Part shown: in pieces, positions 1 through 12,335 of the stretch
Layout of the letters: each line of letters starts with the position of its first letter
How positions within the stretch are numbered: position 1 is the stretch's first letter
NCBI RefSeq assembly: GCF_002775205.1
Contig: NC_036443.1
Location: 30,381,717 to 30,445,716 of the forward strand
Direction: 5' to 3'
From: Xiphophorus maculatus
Taxonomy: Eukaryota; Chordata; Actinopteri; Cyprinodontiformes; Poeciliidae
DNA length: 64,000 nt
Notes under the pieces: model-generated
Database searches by the model: none
What the model saw: only the letters and a program-made list of their open reading frames with translations
What the model was told of the DNA's origin: nothing
Translations under genes and position numbers: made by a program

Positions 1-87
1 ATCGTTTCTTCATCTTCTGAGGCGTTAATCTTTCCAGAACCGCTCTTCTCTGGGCCGAACTGGACCCCATCCTTCACCCAGCGGATC
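1..87 (-). CDS. l1cam: L1-like coding exon 3 (Ig1, strand C onward, partial)
   Basis: Begins after a pyrimidine tract and acceptor TGTAG at 88-92 and reads L-IRWVKDGVQFGPEKSG and on to INASEDEET before leaving the window. The tryptophan of the Ig core (W-V-K-D-G) is at about 71-79. The frame is open to the window edge. Confidence 0.75.
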
Positions 88-3000
88 CTACATGCAGAGG
101 AGAGAGAAAGTCAAAAGTAACACAGAGTACAGGATGAGAAACGGTTACCGCGGCGACGGGGAGCACTCGAGATGACCCGACTCATTCAGTGGCGTTTGTG
201 TCAGATCAGTTATCAAAACTTAAAAAACAGTTTGCAGTCTGGCTGATGCGCCTGGAAGCATAATCCAATCGATCGATTATTGAAGTAATCATTAGCTAAT
301 CGATAATTGGAGTATCATCAGAGCAGCAATTGAGACAAAACTTTACAAATAATATAAACAGTTTAAATTTAAGATTTCAAAATAAATTTTAGTCTGTAAA
401 TCTGTTTTACCCAGATCCACATCTGTAAAAAATATCTTATTAAGCTCCTTTTACTATCAATTATTAATCAGATCATATTAAAAATAATCCTCAGATCGGC
501 CCTTTACTGCGCTGATGTCAAGTCAAGCAGAAACAGCTGAACTTTTCACATCCTTAACGCTCTTATTGCATTTCAGGCAATAAAATGTTTATTTTCTTAT
601 TCAAAAAATGAATAAATTATTTGTTTGCACATTGAAATGTATTTCTAATATTGTATAAAAAAGGCTAAATTGGTTAAATGAAAATTCTGCAGAGGGCCAA
701 TTTTCATCCGAATAGTAATCAATTAGATCGATTATGATCGATTATGATTTACTCTCCGTTAGCTTTTTAAATCTATTTTGACTTCTGAGATTTTTCCTGC
801 AGTTGTTCTAAAAGTATTTTTTATTTTTTGAGAAACCATCCGCTGCTGTGCTGCTGGTACCAGTTCGTCGTGTCGCTGAGACCAGAAACAGTTTTTCTGA
901 TTTCCAGTTGATGTGCAGCTGAGTTGGTTTAACACGTTTCCACCGTCTGAGTTTCGCCTTCAGAGAAACTTTAAAAGCAAATTAAGTATCTGCTCACTTC
1001 GATGAAAATAGTTCATCAAATTTCAGTTTTTATTTCTGAGAAAAGCTTTCCAGGTAGAACAGTTTTTATGATAAATGTTTGGTAAAATAATCGAGAATCT
1101 CGTCCCGGAGCGTCGGCCACGCCGCCGCTTGAGTCGCCTGCAACTTTTCCAGATGTCGTTTATTTTTAGCGTTTTCTTATGACATTAAGTCCTGAAGAAA
1201 ACCAAATGAGAGGAAGTGTTGTCAGACAAGACGGCGTGAGATGGAAAATGTTTTCCTCTGATTTTGTTAAGCGTATATTTGTTTCCATGGCGACCTGAAT
1301 GTCAGAGGGAGGAAATGAACAGCAAACAGGACGTGAGCGTTTGTGGGAGAGGCGGCGCACTCACAGCGGGGTCGGGCTGCCGGTGGCGCTGCAGGTCAGA
1401 ACGACGTCTTCTCGGGAAAACGCCGTCACCGATCTGGGAACCACCGTCAGTTTGGGAGGCGTTTGCACTGAGAACACAAGGAAAGCACAAATCACAGAGG
1501 AACATCCCAAAACCAGAGCAAATATCAACGCTGCTGGTTCCCAGCATCCGACTCAACTGGTTTTAAAAAGCTTAAATGGCTCAAACTTATTTAAATATCT
1601 TCAACGAGATCAAATAATCAAAAGTCATTAAACACTCCACAATCCAGACTCTGGGTTTTTATACTGATAAAAAGTTTAGACGATTTTAAGGTTCTTCTAA
1701 AGACCATTTTTATTTTTAAATTTTATATTTATTGACCTTTTTTTTTGCAAAGCTGACGTGACAGAGACAATAACATACAATATCAGCCAGAGTACAAAAT
1801 AAATCGTAAACAATAAATGAAATCTGACAGCAGCCTAAACAGACAAAAAATAAGTAAACAAAAATTTAAATAATTAAAATAGATAGAAAAATTAACTAAC
1901 TAATGATGCAGGGAGACTAAGAAGGCATTTAAGTATTTGTAATTTTATTTATGCTTGTTTTCATTTTATTATAAGTGGTGTAATTACTGATGTCTGTACA
2001 GCATGTAGTGCAGTTTTAACTGTTTTAAATCTGATTTATAAATAAATTTGATATTGATCATCCATCCCAGATCAGAACGTTGAATTATTCAGATTTGAAC
2101 TTAAAAATCCTTGTTTACTCAAATCCTGGAGATATAACAAAATTAATGAAAAGTTAACACAACTTACTACTGTAACTAATAAATCTGGCTCCAGATTTAT
2201 TTGACTTAAAGAGTAAAAGTTAGTAACACAACTAAACCGGCTGAAATGTTTTACAGTGTGCTAAACTGGAAACTCTTTAAGAAGCGGTGTGTGTTTTATG
2301 AAACCTTTAACATGATTAATTTATCTTAAATTTCCGTTATCCTCCTGATTCCTGAGTGCAGCATTAATCCAGGAAAATCCAGGTGAGACCCGACATTCCC
2401 AAGAACTCAGAAACATTTCCAGATTAAAGTCCTTTAATGTGGGATTAAATCTGTTTCTCTTGGTCTTGGCTTTAGCCGGAAAACTAATCTATGTCTCATC
2501 ATTTTTGCATGAGAAGACTTTATGAATGGAACATTGTGCTTCAGACGTTTCCACACAGAAACTGCAGTGTGAGCTGTTTGCTTGCAGGAAGGAGCTTCAG
2601 ACATGAACGTCTTCTCACAACACAGGTCTTACTGTAACGTTGGGTTTGAATTAAACTCAACTGTTACAGTCAAACTTCCAGTTTTTCATTCCTTCAATGG
2701 AAATTCATTTGCAGACACCAACCAAAAATTATGAAAATTATATCGTCTGCCTAAATGAAAGTTATAATGTAAAGCTTTATATCCATGACATTTAGAAATA
2801 ACAGATATTTTTATTCCTGTCAGCGGTAAAAACAATAAAAACCACTTACAGAGCTGTAAATTATCTGTTTGTCCACACGGAAGCATAGAAGAAGAAAGAG
2901 AGGAAACAGACATGTTTAATACGGTTCTGATTCTGACCTGCAGCGTTAACCTTTGACCTTTTCAGCCATAAAAACAAACACCAGACTGACAGTTGGAACT

Positions 3001-4302
3001 GGAATCATCTGAGCTTCAACCTGATCTGCTGCCAACCCATAATGTGTGTTGGAGTCAGATCAACATCAACGGCTGAAATTTCCTGTTTATTAAGTACAAA
3101 CTGCAAACTGAGCGATAAACTCAGAAAAACAACAAGTGCTGCAAAAATGGGAGCAATAAAAGTTTTCACTGCAACTTTAGCATTTTCTGCAGTTTGTCTC
3201 GTTGCAGCTGAACTTTATGTTGTGAAGTGGAAGGAAACGTTTTCACAAACAGAATCTGGAAATAAGACTCACTCTGCTGCTACTAAATACAATCCAATGC
3301 AACCAAAGGTGACAGTAGATGCCCCCAGTTTGTAAAATTTGATTAAATTCTTGTAGCTGATTAAATCCTAAACAGACAGAAATAAATCAGGATGTTTTCA
3401 CCTGTCATAGTCCAGTAGACTCGGTTCGATTTGGGACCAAAGTTGCAACATTCGTAACGTTTTCAAACAAACCAAACTCTTTGAGCAAGTGGACCAGAGA
3501 CCGCTGCAAAACTACAGCTCAGGGCATTCTGGGTAAATGCAACCAAAACAAACGTGTTAGCCTAGCGCTAGCAGCAGAAACGGCACCTGGTCTTTAGCCA
3601 AAAACTAAAGAGAAATCCTCCAACCGCTAAAATCTGATGCCTCCATTTAGTTTCCATTTGGAAGAAGGAAGTTGCGCTCAGTGTCTTCAGAGGTTTCTGT
3701 GTCGTTTCCTTCAGTGGTTCTGGGTGCAGCGCCCCCACAGGCCAGGAGGGGAGCAGGTTGCTCAAAGGGTTTGGTTGGTTTGACTCAGAGAGAAAAAGAA
3801 CCACAGCAGCTGGAGGTGGAACAAATGTTGAAGTTTTCATCCCCAATCAAACCGATTGGCCCAGTCAAAGTCAAATTAAACCTAAGTTGAGCTGAATATA
3901 AGTACACAACGTTTGAATTTCTAACTTTTAAATGTATGTATTTTTCCTTTCCACCTCACAATTCTGCTCTGCTTTGTGTTTGTCTATTGCATAAAAAGCC
4001 CAGCGTGTCTCACTGGCGGGGCGGGGCGGGTGCGTCGTGCCTTTAGGGGGGAAATGTTTGGATTTGGGGGTAAAGAAGGACCAACTGAAGGTCGGGGTTC
4101 CTATAACCTGGGGAAAGGACACACTGTTTGGAGGAAACAGCTTTCTGTTTCCAGAGATGTTTGCGGCGGTGCGGTACTCACAATGCTCCGGGATGATGAT
4201 GGCTCCCTGAGCAAACAGGAAGTACAGAGGGAGGAGGAGGAGGGGGAGGACAGGGGGACAACGTCCCCTACAGCCCATCCACAGACACTGCGGCGCGCAC
4301 AT
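1..4302 (-). CDS. l1cam: L1-family neural cell adhesion molecule, N-terminal exons (partial)
   Basis: Three minus-strand coding exons (4302-4182, 1467-1365, 87 to the window edge) join in consistent phase (1, then 2) at GT-AG borders. They encode a signal peptide with hydrophobic core PVLPLLLLPLYFLFAQG, then GAIIIPEH, and the first Ig domain: TPPKLTVVPRSVTAFS, EDVVLTCSATGSPTP with the B-strand Cys, and the C-strand RWVKDGVQFGP. The IxIP start, the SVT-FS-EDVV block and W-x-K-D-G match the N terminus of fish L1CAM as I remember it. L1 proteins are single-pass neuronal surface adhesion molecules with six Ig and several fibronectin III domains, acting in axon growth. The rest lies left of the window. 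CHL1 or NRCAM are less likely alternatives. The small alternative exon of mammalian L1 between exons 1 and 3 was not found. The symbol names the family; paralogue assignment is open. Confidence 0.78.
88..1364 (-). other. L1-like intron 2
   Basis: GT-AG intron of 1,277 bases. It is AT-rich and holds no coding signal or recognisable repeat that I can support. Confidence 0.6.
1365..1467 (-). CDS. l1cam: L1-like coding exon 2 (Ig1, strands A-B)
   Basis: 103 bases between acceptor TTCTCAG and donor GTGAGT. Phase 1 in and phase 2 out, exactly fitting its neighbours. Encodes LQTPPKLTVVPRSVTAFS followed by the block holding the first Ig cysteine (VVLTCSA). The exon is short and does not start with ATG, so simple ORF finding misses it. 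Confidence 0.78.
1468..4181 (-). other. L1-like intron 1
   Basis: GT-AG intron of about 2.7 kb. It is AT-rich in 1560-3390 with no coding signal, and carries one copy of a dispersed MITE-like repeat at 3397-3875. Confidence 0.6.
3397..3875 (+). mobile_element. MITE-like dispersed repeat, copy 1
   Basis: About 480 bases shared with copies at about 18.13 and 60.65 kb. Shared blocks include AGGGCATTCTGGGTAAAT, CTAGCCTAGCGCTAG and GCGCCCCCACAGGCCAGGAG. The left end (CCTGTCATAGTCCAGTAGAC) is the inverted counterpart of the right end of copy 3 (TTTACTGGACTATCAGGTGT), which points to a DNA transposon with terminal inverted repeats. No transposase is present and the superfamily is not assigned. Confidence 0.7.
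4182..4302 (-). CDS. l1cam: L1-like coding exon 1 (signal peptide)
   Basis: Forty codons plus one base, ATG at 4302-4300, ending CATT before donor GTGAGT. An internal Met at codon 9 (MGCRGRCPP) could also be the start; both keep the hydrophobic core. The purine-rich plus strand just upstream (4490-4545) may belong to its 5' untranslated region, but no upstream exon border could be fixed. Confidence 0.75.
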
Positions 4303-6830
4303 CTCTTAATGTCCCATCAAAGGTGACAGAAAACACCCACACACTCATCAACACGGGACAACACACACCCTCCCAGTTTAGGCACACACTCCCCAGGGAG
4401 ACGTGCTTAATTCAGTCTGCGCCGGTTTGCTTTGGTGACTGAAGCTGCTTCCCGCTTTCCACAATCCCTCCGTCTGCAGCCAACTGAGGAGGAGGAGGAT
4501 GAGAAAGAGGAGGAGGAGGAAGGGGGTTGACCGAGAGAACAAAGGAGGATGAGAGGGGAAGAGGCCAGGACACATGGGACAGGAAACACAGACAAAAAGG
4601 AAACATCATTAATTTCATCTAACAAGACAAACAAGACATTCAAATTAACAATCATAGCTCATGAAAAATTAACGCAGAACAACAAATCTGAATATTTAAA
4701 GAGACTTTTATCTTCAAATCATGGATGGAAACATTACGGCTGAAGAGGACCGGGGGGTTTGTGTTAAAAAGATAAAGCAGTTAAGTCATCAAGATAACGT
4801 CCAGCTCAGATCAGAGCAGCAGAAACATCTTCACCACTAATTAGCTTCCAATGACGGATGGATGGAAGATGGAGGGATGGAGGGACGGAGGATGGAGAGA
4901 TGGAGAGGTTCTGTCTGCTTTGTTCTGGCCGCTGACCCGTGTCAGGAGGTGATAAGAAACATAAATTTCGTCCTTTTATTTAAACTACATCACCACCAAA
5001 TCTGCTTATTTCTAATTCTTGTCTTTTATTTCGGGAATTTCTCTTTACACCTTATGAATTATTCAAAATGTTGGTTTAATAAAACCTGCCTGATATCTTA
5101 CTGTTCAGTTTTACACCCAACTCGATGTGAGAGCTACGGAAGCCCATTTCTACCATAAAAGAAAAAATAAAAGCCCAACAAAAAGTCATAACTTACGTGT
5201 TAATTACAAGAATAAAAGTCATAATTTTGACTTTCAATCTCAGTTACAACATACAAAGTCAGGTTTCTCTAAGGAAGCTTGCAGCAGTTTCTCAAAATGA
5301 TCATTTAGAAACTCATTATTGTGACTTTTACAGCAGAAATTACGGCTTCCTCCTAATTCTTTCTTCTATGGCAGAATTGGACTTCCATAGAGAGCTGACC
5401 TCTAACCTTTTAAACAGTTTTGGGACCAAGAACAGCAACTTCTGTCTTTCTGTGATCAACTGGAGGAGACTCTGACCCAATAACCAGCGTATTTTAGCGA
5501 CCCGGTCACTGGGTTCCTGTAAGGAGCGGGATCATGCAGTGACTCAGAAATGTGATGCAGTTTCATCAGACGGTTGCAGTCAGAGATGCTTTAATAATCA
5601 GAGGGAGAAAATGAAACATGGATTGAAAGTGGACCGAGTAGGAAGCTCTGAGGAACCCCACAAGTTGCTCCCTAAACGTTTCCTGTAAATTCCAGGAAAA
5701 TTAAAGTTGTATCATTTATCACCAACAACTAAAGAGACAAAGGAAAAACATGAAGTCTAGTTATGAGTTTTAAATTCATAACTGCAAGAATAATTGGCAA
5801 ACTTCTGAGAATAAAAGTCATAATTACAACTTTCAAAGTCGTTATGAGATTCAAAGTTATGAGATAATTTTTTTTAACTTTATACAAAAAGTACCAGTTT
5901 GTATAAATGTTTGGAAAAAAGGAGCGCAGTCATTTTTACGGAGGCCATCTTGCTTTAGATTAGGACATTTAGTGAAAAATTGGCCGCCTTCCCCAGATTT
6001 ATTGAGATGTGATGTCACAGGAAGTGAACCGCAGCGTTCAGGTTCAGAGTGTTTCTGCTTTAGTTTTACACCAGGAGGTCCTGAAATATGAAGATGAAAG
6101 GTCAGAGGTCGTTATTGGACGTGTCGTATCGTATCAGTCTGTAAGTGCTCTTTGGCTCAGGACTTCTGAGACACACATGACGTTGGAGGCGGTGGCAGCT
6201 GGCCTGTGGACCCCCGGGGGCTAATTGTTATGCAACCTGTGCCCAGCACACATCACTCTCTCCAACACACATCCATCTTCTTCACGACTCTAATTTATGC
6301 CCAGCCCAGTCATTAGAGGATACTTCATATTTTCTGAAGGGGTTGCATTAGGAGGTTGTAGCAGCTGCTAACTGTGGAGAAACCTTGATGCTAGCTTAGA
6401 GCTAACTGGGCTAACTAAGCAGCGGATCACTATGATGCTTAAACAGCTCCAGTTTTTACTCCATCGAGTGTTTCCGACCCGTTCCATTGGATCCGAGAGG
6501 CTTTAGACGGCGGAGCAGATGGGTCCAATCAGCCGCTACTCCCAGCGGAGGACGGAGGACGAGGGCACGAAAGGAGGCGGCGGGGGCAATCTAATCAGGG
6601 ACCAGGGGGCAGAACGGGGTGCAGGTGCAACCCAGCAAGAAATTAACTCACTGATAGATTCCCTTCTGCAGGAATAAAAATCAGTAAAGGTGGACGGAGA
6701 GACGAGGAGAAGGTGAGAAGGAAGAACGATGAGGGTAATTATCAGACATACGAGACAAAAAACAAAGAGGTTTCCCTACCTTCCCCCCGTTTGACTGTCC
6801 ATGTGGCCTAAATTCAACTGATTTCATTAT
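4303..6830. other. Intergenic, upstream of the L1-like gene
   Basis: No gene supported. The part just upstream of the L1-like start (4303-4600) may hold its promoter or 5' untranslated exon. It has a GA-rich run at 4485-4545 and a GGAT-rich run at 4855-4905. Short recurring pieces of the type AATAAAAGTCATAATT occur at about 5205-5235 and 5810-5860 and again near 8080. Confidence 0.5.
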
Positions 6831-6839
6831 TCATGAGTC

Positions 6840-6931
6840 ACACACACACACCCCTACACACACACACACACACACACACCCCTACACACACACACCCCTA
6901 CACACCCACACACACCCCTACACACACACGC
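6840..6931. repeat. CA-rich microsatellite
   Basis: Interrupted (CA)n in which the block CCCCTACACACAC recurs four times, so it is a compound rather than a pure repeat. Confidence 0.9.
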
Positions 6932-7031
6932 AGATGTAAGTGGTTGGTTATTTCCTGGTGAGTCCTGATGACGAGGAACCAAAACTGACTGAATGAGAAG
7001 CGATTCGTAGCCAGAAGTTTTAATTTTGTTT

Positions 7032-7581
7032 AATCAATCAACTTTATTTCACATTTCAGCAACACGGTCGTTCAAAGTGCTTCACATCTTAAAAAGACAA
7101 AATAAAAAGTAATAAAAACATCATTTTGTCACCAGTTTGAAAACAAACATTACAATCTATCGAGTGACATCATCAATATGTTGGTCGATGTTCCAGACAT
7201 TATTAATCAAAGTTATTAATCTAAACAGGTGAGTTTTTAGCCTTGATTTAAATGAACTCATGGTTTCGGCTGTTTTGCAGTTTTCTGGATGTTTATTCCA
7301 TATTTAACTTCAGCTTCTATGCACCATAAATCTGGAATAAACTGATGAATTACTGAGTTCCTTTAATTCTAGTCTAAAAACTCACCTGTTTAGAGTTTAT
7401 TTTAATAATTAATAAATGAAACGTTGATATTGGATGTTTATTGATGATTTTGCTGATGTCACTCATCAAAATGTAATATTAATTATCAATTGTTGGCTGC
7501 ATGTTGTTGTTGTGACTGTTTTTAAGATTTAAAGCACTTTGAACTGCCATGTTACTGAAATGTGCTACAAATATAAACTCA

Positions 7582-7630
<49 letters not shown>
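7032..7630. repeat. Inverted pair of LINE 3' ends forming a palindrome
   Basis: The left arm (7032 to about 7305) is the reverse complement of a LINE tail: AATCAATCAACTTTATTT and TTCAAAGTGCTTCACAT. The right arm (about 7305-7580) holds the sense version: CTTCTATGCACCATAAATCT, AAAGCACTTTGAACTGCCAT, then (ATTG)n. The pieces match the tails at 8264-8585 and 58120-58445. Together they form an imperfect palindrome of about 600 bases centred near 7310. Confidence 0.75.
7579..7630. repeat. (ATTG)n microsatellite
   Basis: Perfect tetranucleotide run of about twelve ATTG units at the 3' end of the LINE tail. Such tails are typical where the element's own end repeat has expanded. Confidence 0.92.
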
Positions 7631-7631
<1 letters not shown>

Positions 7632-8263
7632 GAACTAACTGGATTTACAGAATGAGCTGAGCTCTGAACACGGTCTGTTGTTGCAGAAATTAACTTGTAA
7701 AATCCTGAAAGGTAAAAAACTGTAACAGTTGAACTGAGGTTTCTTCCAGCCAGTGAAGTTAGCACTTCCTCGGGCAGCGGTCCAAACAAATCAAGTGATT
7801 TCCCAGCAGCGGAGGAGAGCTCTGATCAGAAAGAGGAGCGCTGCCGTTAACGGGCGTGGCCGCCGGTTGCTTCTGGTTGGGCGCGGTGGCGGAGGAAGCA
7901 GATGGAAACCTCTTCCTCACAAGCTGAAATCAGCATGCAGATATTCTGGAGTCTTCCTCAGAACGGCAGCGAAACGCCACCTTGACCCCATGCTGTCCTT
8001 ACATTAGATCATTTATCTGTGGAACTAATGTTGGTATTAGAGCCAGACTAAGAATTGTTGTTTTTTTAATTACGAGAATAAAGTCTGAATATTAGCAGAA
8101 TAGATACATAACATCACCAGAAGTTATGAGAAATTATGAGAACAGACGACGTTTGTCAGTGTGTGTGATTCTGTCTACACAACTGACTCATTTAATCAAA
8201 GTCCTGCTGCTGGTAATAATTTGATGCTGTTGTGTTAAAAATGACGCCCAACAAGCAGAGAAG

Positions 8264-8585
8264 CAGCATTCAGCTTCTGTGCTCCATAAATCTGGAACAA
8301 ACTTCCAGAAAACTAAAAACCAGCTGAAACACAGAGTTCCTTTAAATCACAGCTGTTTATAGAGGCTTTTGAACCACAATAAATGCAACATTGATCAACA
8401 TATTTGATGTGAATCGATGTTTTTGGTGATGACACCTGATAAAATATAATGTTTGTTCTCAAACTGGTCACTGATGATGTTTTGGTGACTTTTGTTTTTA
8501 TGATTTAAAGCACTTTGAACTGCCTTGCTGCTGAAATGTGATATACAAATAATCTTGATTAATTGAAACTTGATTGATTGAACAT
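8264..8585 (+). mobile_element. LINE 3' end fragment
   Basis: Plus-strand copy of the same tail: CTTCTGTGCTCCATAAATCT, then AAAGCACTTTGAACTGCCTT, ending in TTGATTGATTG. It is truncated at its 5' side and has no usable frame. Confidence 0.7.
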
Positions 8586-8880
8586 TTCTCATTTTAGATT
8601 TTAGTTGTTCTCCATGGAGGAATTCTCCTAAAATTTTTCACCAGCTGGTCTCTTTCCCTGGAAAAGTCTAAACTTTTTGTTTATCCTGAAATCTAAAAAA
8701 TAAATAATAAAAATGTTTTATATAGTGTATATTTATAAAACTAGGGGTAAGAAGGTTTTCTGGTTCTAGAAAATTTTTATTTTGTTGCAAAGGCTGAAAA
8801 GGTTTCCGACCTTTGAACCCAGACATTTATCTATAGAATGTACCAATATTGGGTTCTGCTGTTTTATTAATTTTTCTAAC
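8586..8880. other. Intergenic, no feature
   Basis: AT-rich sequence with no supported feature. Confidence 0.4.
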
Positions 8881-9035
8881 TCCATAACCATCCATCCATT
8901 AATGTTTGTCTTGCCGTCAGTCGTGTGCAGCGTTGGTGGGCTTATCTCCTGCACACAGTCGCACCTGGGGCGATTTAGAGGCTTTCAGTAGGAAAACCTG
9001 AATCACGCATGCATGACGGGAACATGCAAACCCCC
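8881..9035. mobile_element. Decayed SINE-like fragment
   Basis: CCATCCATCCATTAATG followed by CACCTGGGGCGATTTAGAGG and GGGAACATGCAAACCCC. These words resemble the 3' half of the V-SINE type element seen in full at 49.4 kb. The tRNA-like head is not visible. Confidence 0.5.
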
Positions 9036-10489
9036 AGCATAAAATCCGACCAAGGAACTTCCTACTTTGAGGAAACGTCACCCAACATGCAGCCGACTGT
9101 TTATTCTGCTCATAATCTCTGTCACCAGATTGGATTATTAATCCCAGCCTTCACCAGAGGCAGAAATTATGTTTCCTTTCCACTATTTGGTGAAAAACAG
9201 AAACACGAGAAACGTTGGGTAAAATGTTGGGTACAAACTGAAACCGCAGATTTGATTGGTGTTTGCCAGCAAAAAAACTGAAGAAATCTTCTGGTTTCAC
9301 CACATTTTCCACTTTAATTAAGGAAAATCCATCCACCAAATGAGCTTTTGATACGTTCTGTTGGGAAAACACCAAGAATCCTGGGTGGGCGTTTCAAGAT
9401 CTAATATGGCCGCCACCAAGTGGCAGATAAACCATTTATGTGAACTTCAGACTGCGTGTATCTCTTTAAAACACATAGTTGGCTCAAAGTTTTCTCTGAT
9501 TAAGTATAGCTGAATTTCTGTGAAAATGTGAGAACAGATTAACACATTTAAATGTCTCCTGATAAATAAAACGGTGGGGGTGTGTCAGCATGTGGGTATT
9601 TTTGATGTTTTCTTGGCTGTGGATCAGGGGTGGAGGGGCTGAGTTTCAGCTAATTGATCTCCAACCTGCCAGACGTCAAAGTGTCCTTGGGTAAGACGGG
9701 GAACCCCCACACCGCCCTCGATATGCTAATTGCTGTGCAACGGGGTGTGCATTATGTGAGTCTGTGTGCAAATGGGTTAATCGTAGAGCGCCTGATAACA
9801 GCTCAATCTGTCTGCAAAAGCAGCAAATAAAACGAGTTCATTCATCAACAAGAACATCTCCAACAGATAAACTCTTTACTGCCAGAAAACATGCTAACCT
9901 CTTCTGGTAAACAGTTTCACAATATAGTCCCAAAAACAAAAAAGCTTTTCAGAAATCACCAGAGATGCTCATAAATTTAATGTTTAAATCTTAAATAAAA
10001 TGTCTTTAAGACAAGCTGAAGCAAGGCTCACTGTTTGCTTGGTGGGTTGACTTCAACCCTCTCCGACTCTTAGGGTGTTTATTTAAAGGGTCTATCTGGC
10101 CTTAATAATGTGTGTTCTGTTAGACCTGAATGTGTCTTTAAGAGAAAATGGTTTTAATAGAGGAATTATTTATTGGTGAAGGTCTCTATATTTCTAATTA
10201 AAGATGAAGAAGAAAAGAATAACCAATAAACAATATAGGAAGGTAAAGGCAGAAGCCAAAAACAAAAAGTTAGTCAAAAAGTGAAAAATTACAAATTTTG
10301 TATAACAATGAATATTAACGCTAACTTGAACAGGTTAGGTTAGTCCTATGGTAAATACCAAACATGTTTGTTACATTTTTTTAGATAATGAGATTTCAGT
10401 CTGCTCAGTTCTGTCTATTCGGAGCTGTTAGTTCCTCCTGTCACTTTAAATCCAATTAAGCCACTGCTGGCCACGCCCCCTAACTCAAC
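9036..10489. other. Intergenic with a repeat relic
   Basis: No gene supported. The stretch 9665-9800 (GTGTCCTTGGGTAAGACGGG and on) resembles the body of a common fish SINE tail but is diverged. Confidence 0.4.
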
Positions 10490-10935
10490 GTTTACACTCG
10501 CACGTGAAAATGGCTGCAAACAGATGCGCAATTACACAACCAATTGTCTCTGAAAAGCGGAAGTGGAGCCTCCTGCACAACCAACAAGAATGCAGCAAGT
10601 GGTTTCTGGAATGCAAGTCAACAACAAAGCACTTTTCCAGCAGCCATTGTACAGCGCATACAGTGGTAAAACTAGCTGACCAAACGTGCTGGAGTTCAGT
10701 TTAGGTTGCTAGGTAACGGCAGAGTTTTGGTGGGGTCGCTAGGTAACGGACAGCGCCTGCAGATTTGTGATGTTATATTTCAGAGGGTTTTGAAACGGCT
10801 CATCTTTAAGACACCAAAAAACATTCATTTATTACCAAGAACCAGATGGGTAGTTTGTTTAAGTGCTTGGCTGTTTCTGTAAGCCGTAGAAACCCAAATG
10901 GAAGAACAAAAACAGGCAAAATGTAGATTTTGCAT
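10490..10935 (+). repeat. Dispersed repeat, copy 1 of a 430-bp family
   Basis: Matches 38415-38830 in direct orientation. Shared words are GAATGCAG, AAGTGGTTTCTGGA, CCAGCAGCCATTGTACAG, CAGCTGACCAAAC-type text, GTTGCTAGGTAACGG, and a tail with CTTGGCTGTTT and CAAATGGAAG. No coding content or clear termini were found, so the element class is unknown. Confidence 0.7.
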
Positions 10936-12240
10936 ATGTTCCCTTTCAAAACGTTCTTCAAGTATCTCTCTTACGTTGCGTTTTTGTGACATTTACAAAC
11001 TGAAATCTAGAATCCACTCATTTCATCGCTCAGAACGTTTCTTTTCTCATTCAAATTAGTCATTACACTGAAACACAGTCTAAACACTTCTGGGTTACCA
11101 CCCCACTCACATTACCGCCCACACACACACACACACACACTTCTCGTAGACATAAAGCCACTTGCCCGTGGGTGTCTGTCCTGTCCCCAACACGACAAAC
11201 AAAGCAATTGCAGAGGAATGCATAAATCTGTCATTAGTGAAGGAACGCTGCTGTCTGAACAGCGACCCACTCCGGGTGGGTTCCCACTCCAGCTGGGGTC
11301 CATTAGATTTAGCCGAGGGGCGAGAGGTTCCAGCTGAGAGGGGCAAACCCTCAGGGCGCAAACAGAGACACGCCAAGCAAAGATTTCACTCCCATCGTTA
11401 TTCCGGATTAGTCAAAAATACAAAAGTTACTCCTGATTAGTTAAGAATTAAGGTAAAAGTATAATCTTCCCATGAACTGCAATCTGCTGTTTCTACAACG
11501 ACATATTTGGGCCACTGTAAGAAAAAAAAGTAGCAAAATTCTGCCAAAAAACTCAGACTTAGAGACTAGTCTCAGAAATTTTCTGGAAAAAAAATTTCCA
11601 GAAATTTCCAGGTCAGGATTTTTATAAATATGTAACCGGCAACCGACCAGAAAACTGCAATCGGTGCACCATTTTTCACTGTTATTTTGTTTAGACATTA
11701 AAAGCTCCCCACAAAAAAGAAAACAAAAGACAGAATATAATTTTCAACTTTCTACAGATTCTGGTTGATTTAAAACAAATATAATTTGCAGATTTGTTTC
11801 AGTTTGCAGAAGAAATAATGAGTTCAGCCAGATTCCAGAAACAAATAATTTTCCATAATTATCCTGGGAATCATCTTATTGTGTCCAACATGAGGAAAAC
11901 TAAAAACTTTATGAAATACAACCTCTCTCTCTAGTTGCCGTCTTCCCTGATGGGAGGTTTGGTTTCTTCTTTTATTTAGAAAAGCTTTTTCTTCATTTCC
12001 TGTGAAGCTTTAGCGCTCGTCAATGAGTCGGAGGGGAAAGACGTAAATTTGCTCAGTGAAATATGCGTTGATGTCCCTCCCATCACTTTCTGTCGCTCCC
12101 CATCGCCATGGTAACCTCCAGCGCCACACGGCCGTGTATCCGTCCCCATCCCCCGTCCCTCCCTCAGTCCTCCCATCCCCCTCTCCGTCTCACCACACCT
12201 CATCTCCAGAACCACTCCCAGCATCCACTTGACTCACCTC
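10936..12240. other. Intergenic, no gene seen
   Basis: Apart from the short CA run, nothing is supported here. There is a CCATC/CCCC-rich pyrimidine stretch at 12110-12240. Confidence 0.4.
11119..11140. repeat. (CA)n microsatellite
   Basis: Short perfect CA run of about eleven units. Confidence 0.85.

Positions 12241-12243
<3 letters not shown>

Positions 12244-12332
<89 letters not shown>
12244..12332. repeat. Long perfect (AC)n microsatellite
   Basis: About 44 uninterrupted AC units, probably highly polymorphic. Confidence 0.95.
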
Positions 12333-12335
<3 letters not shown>

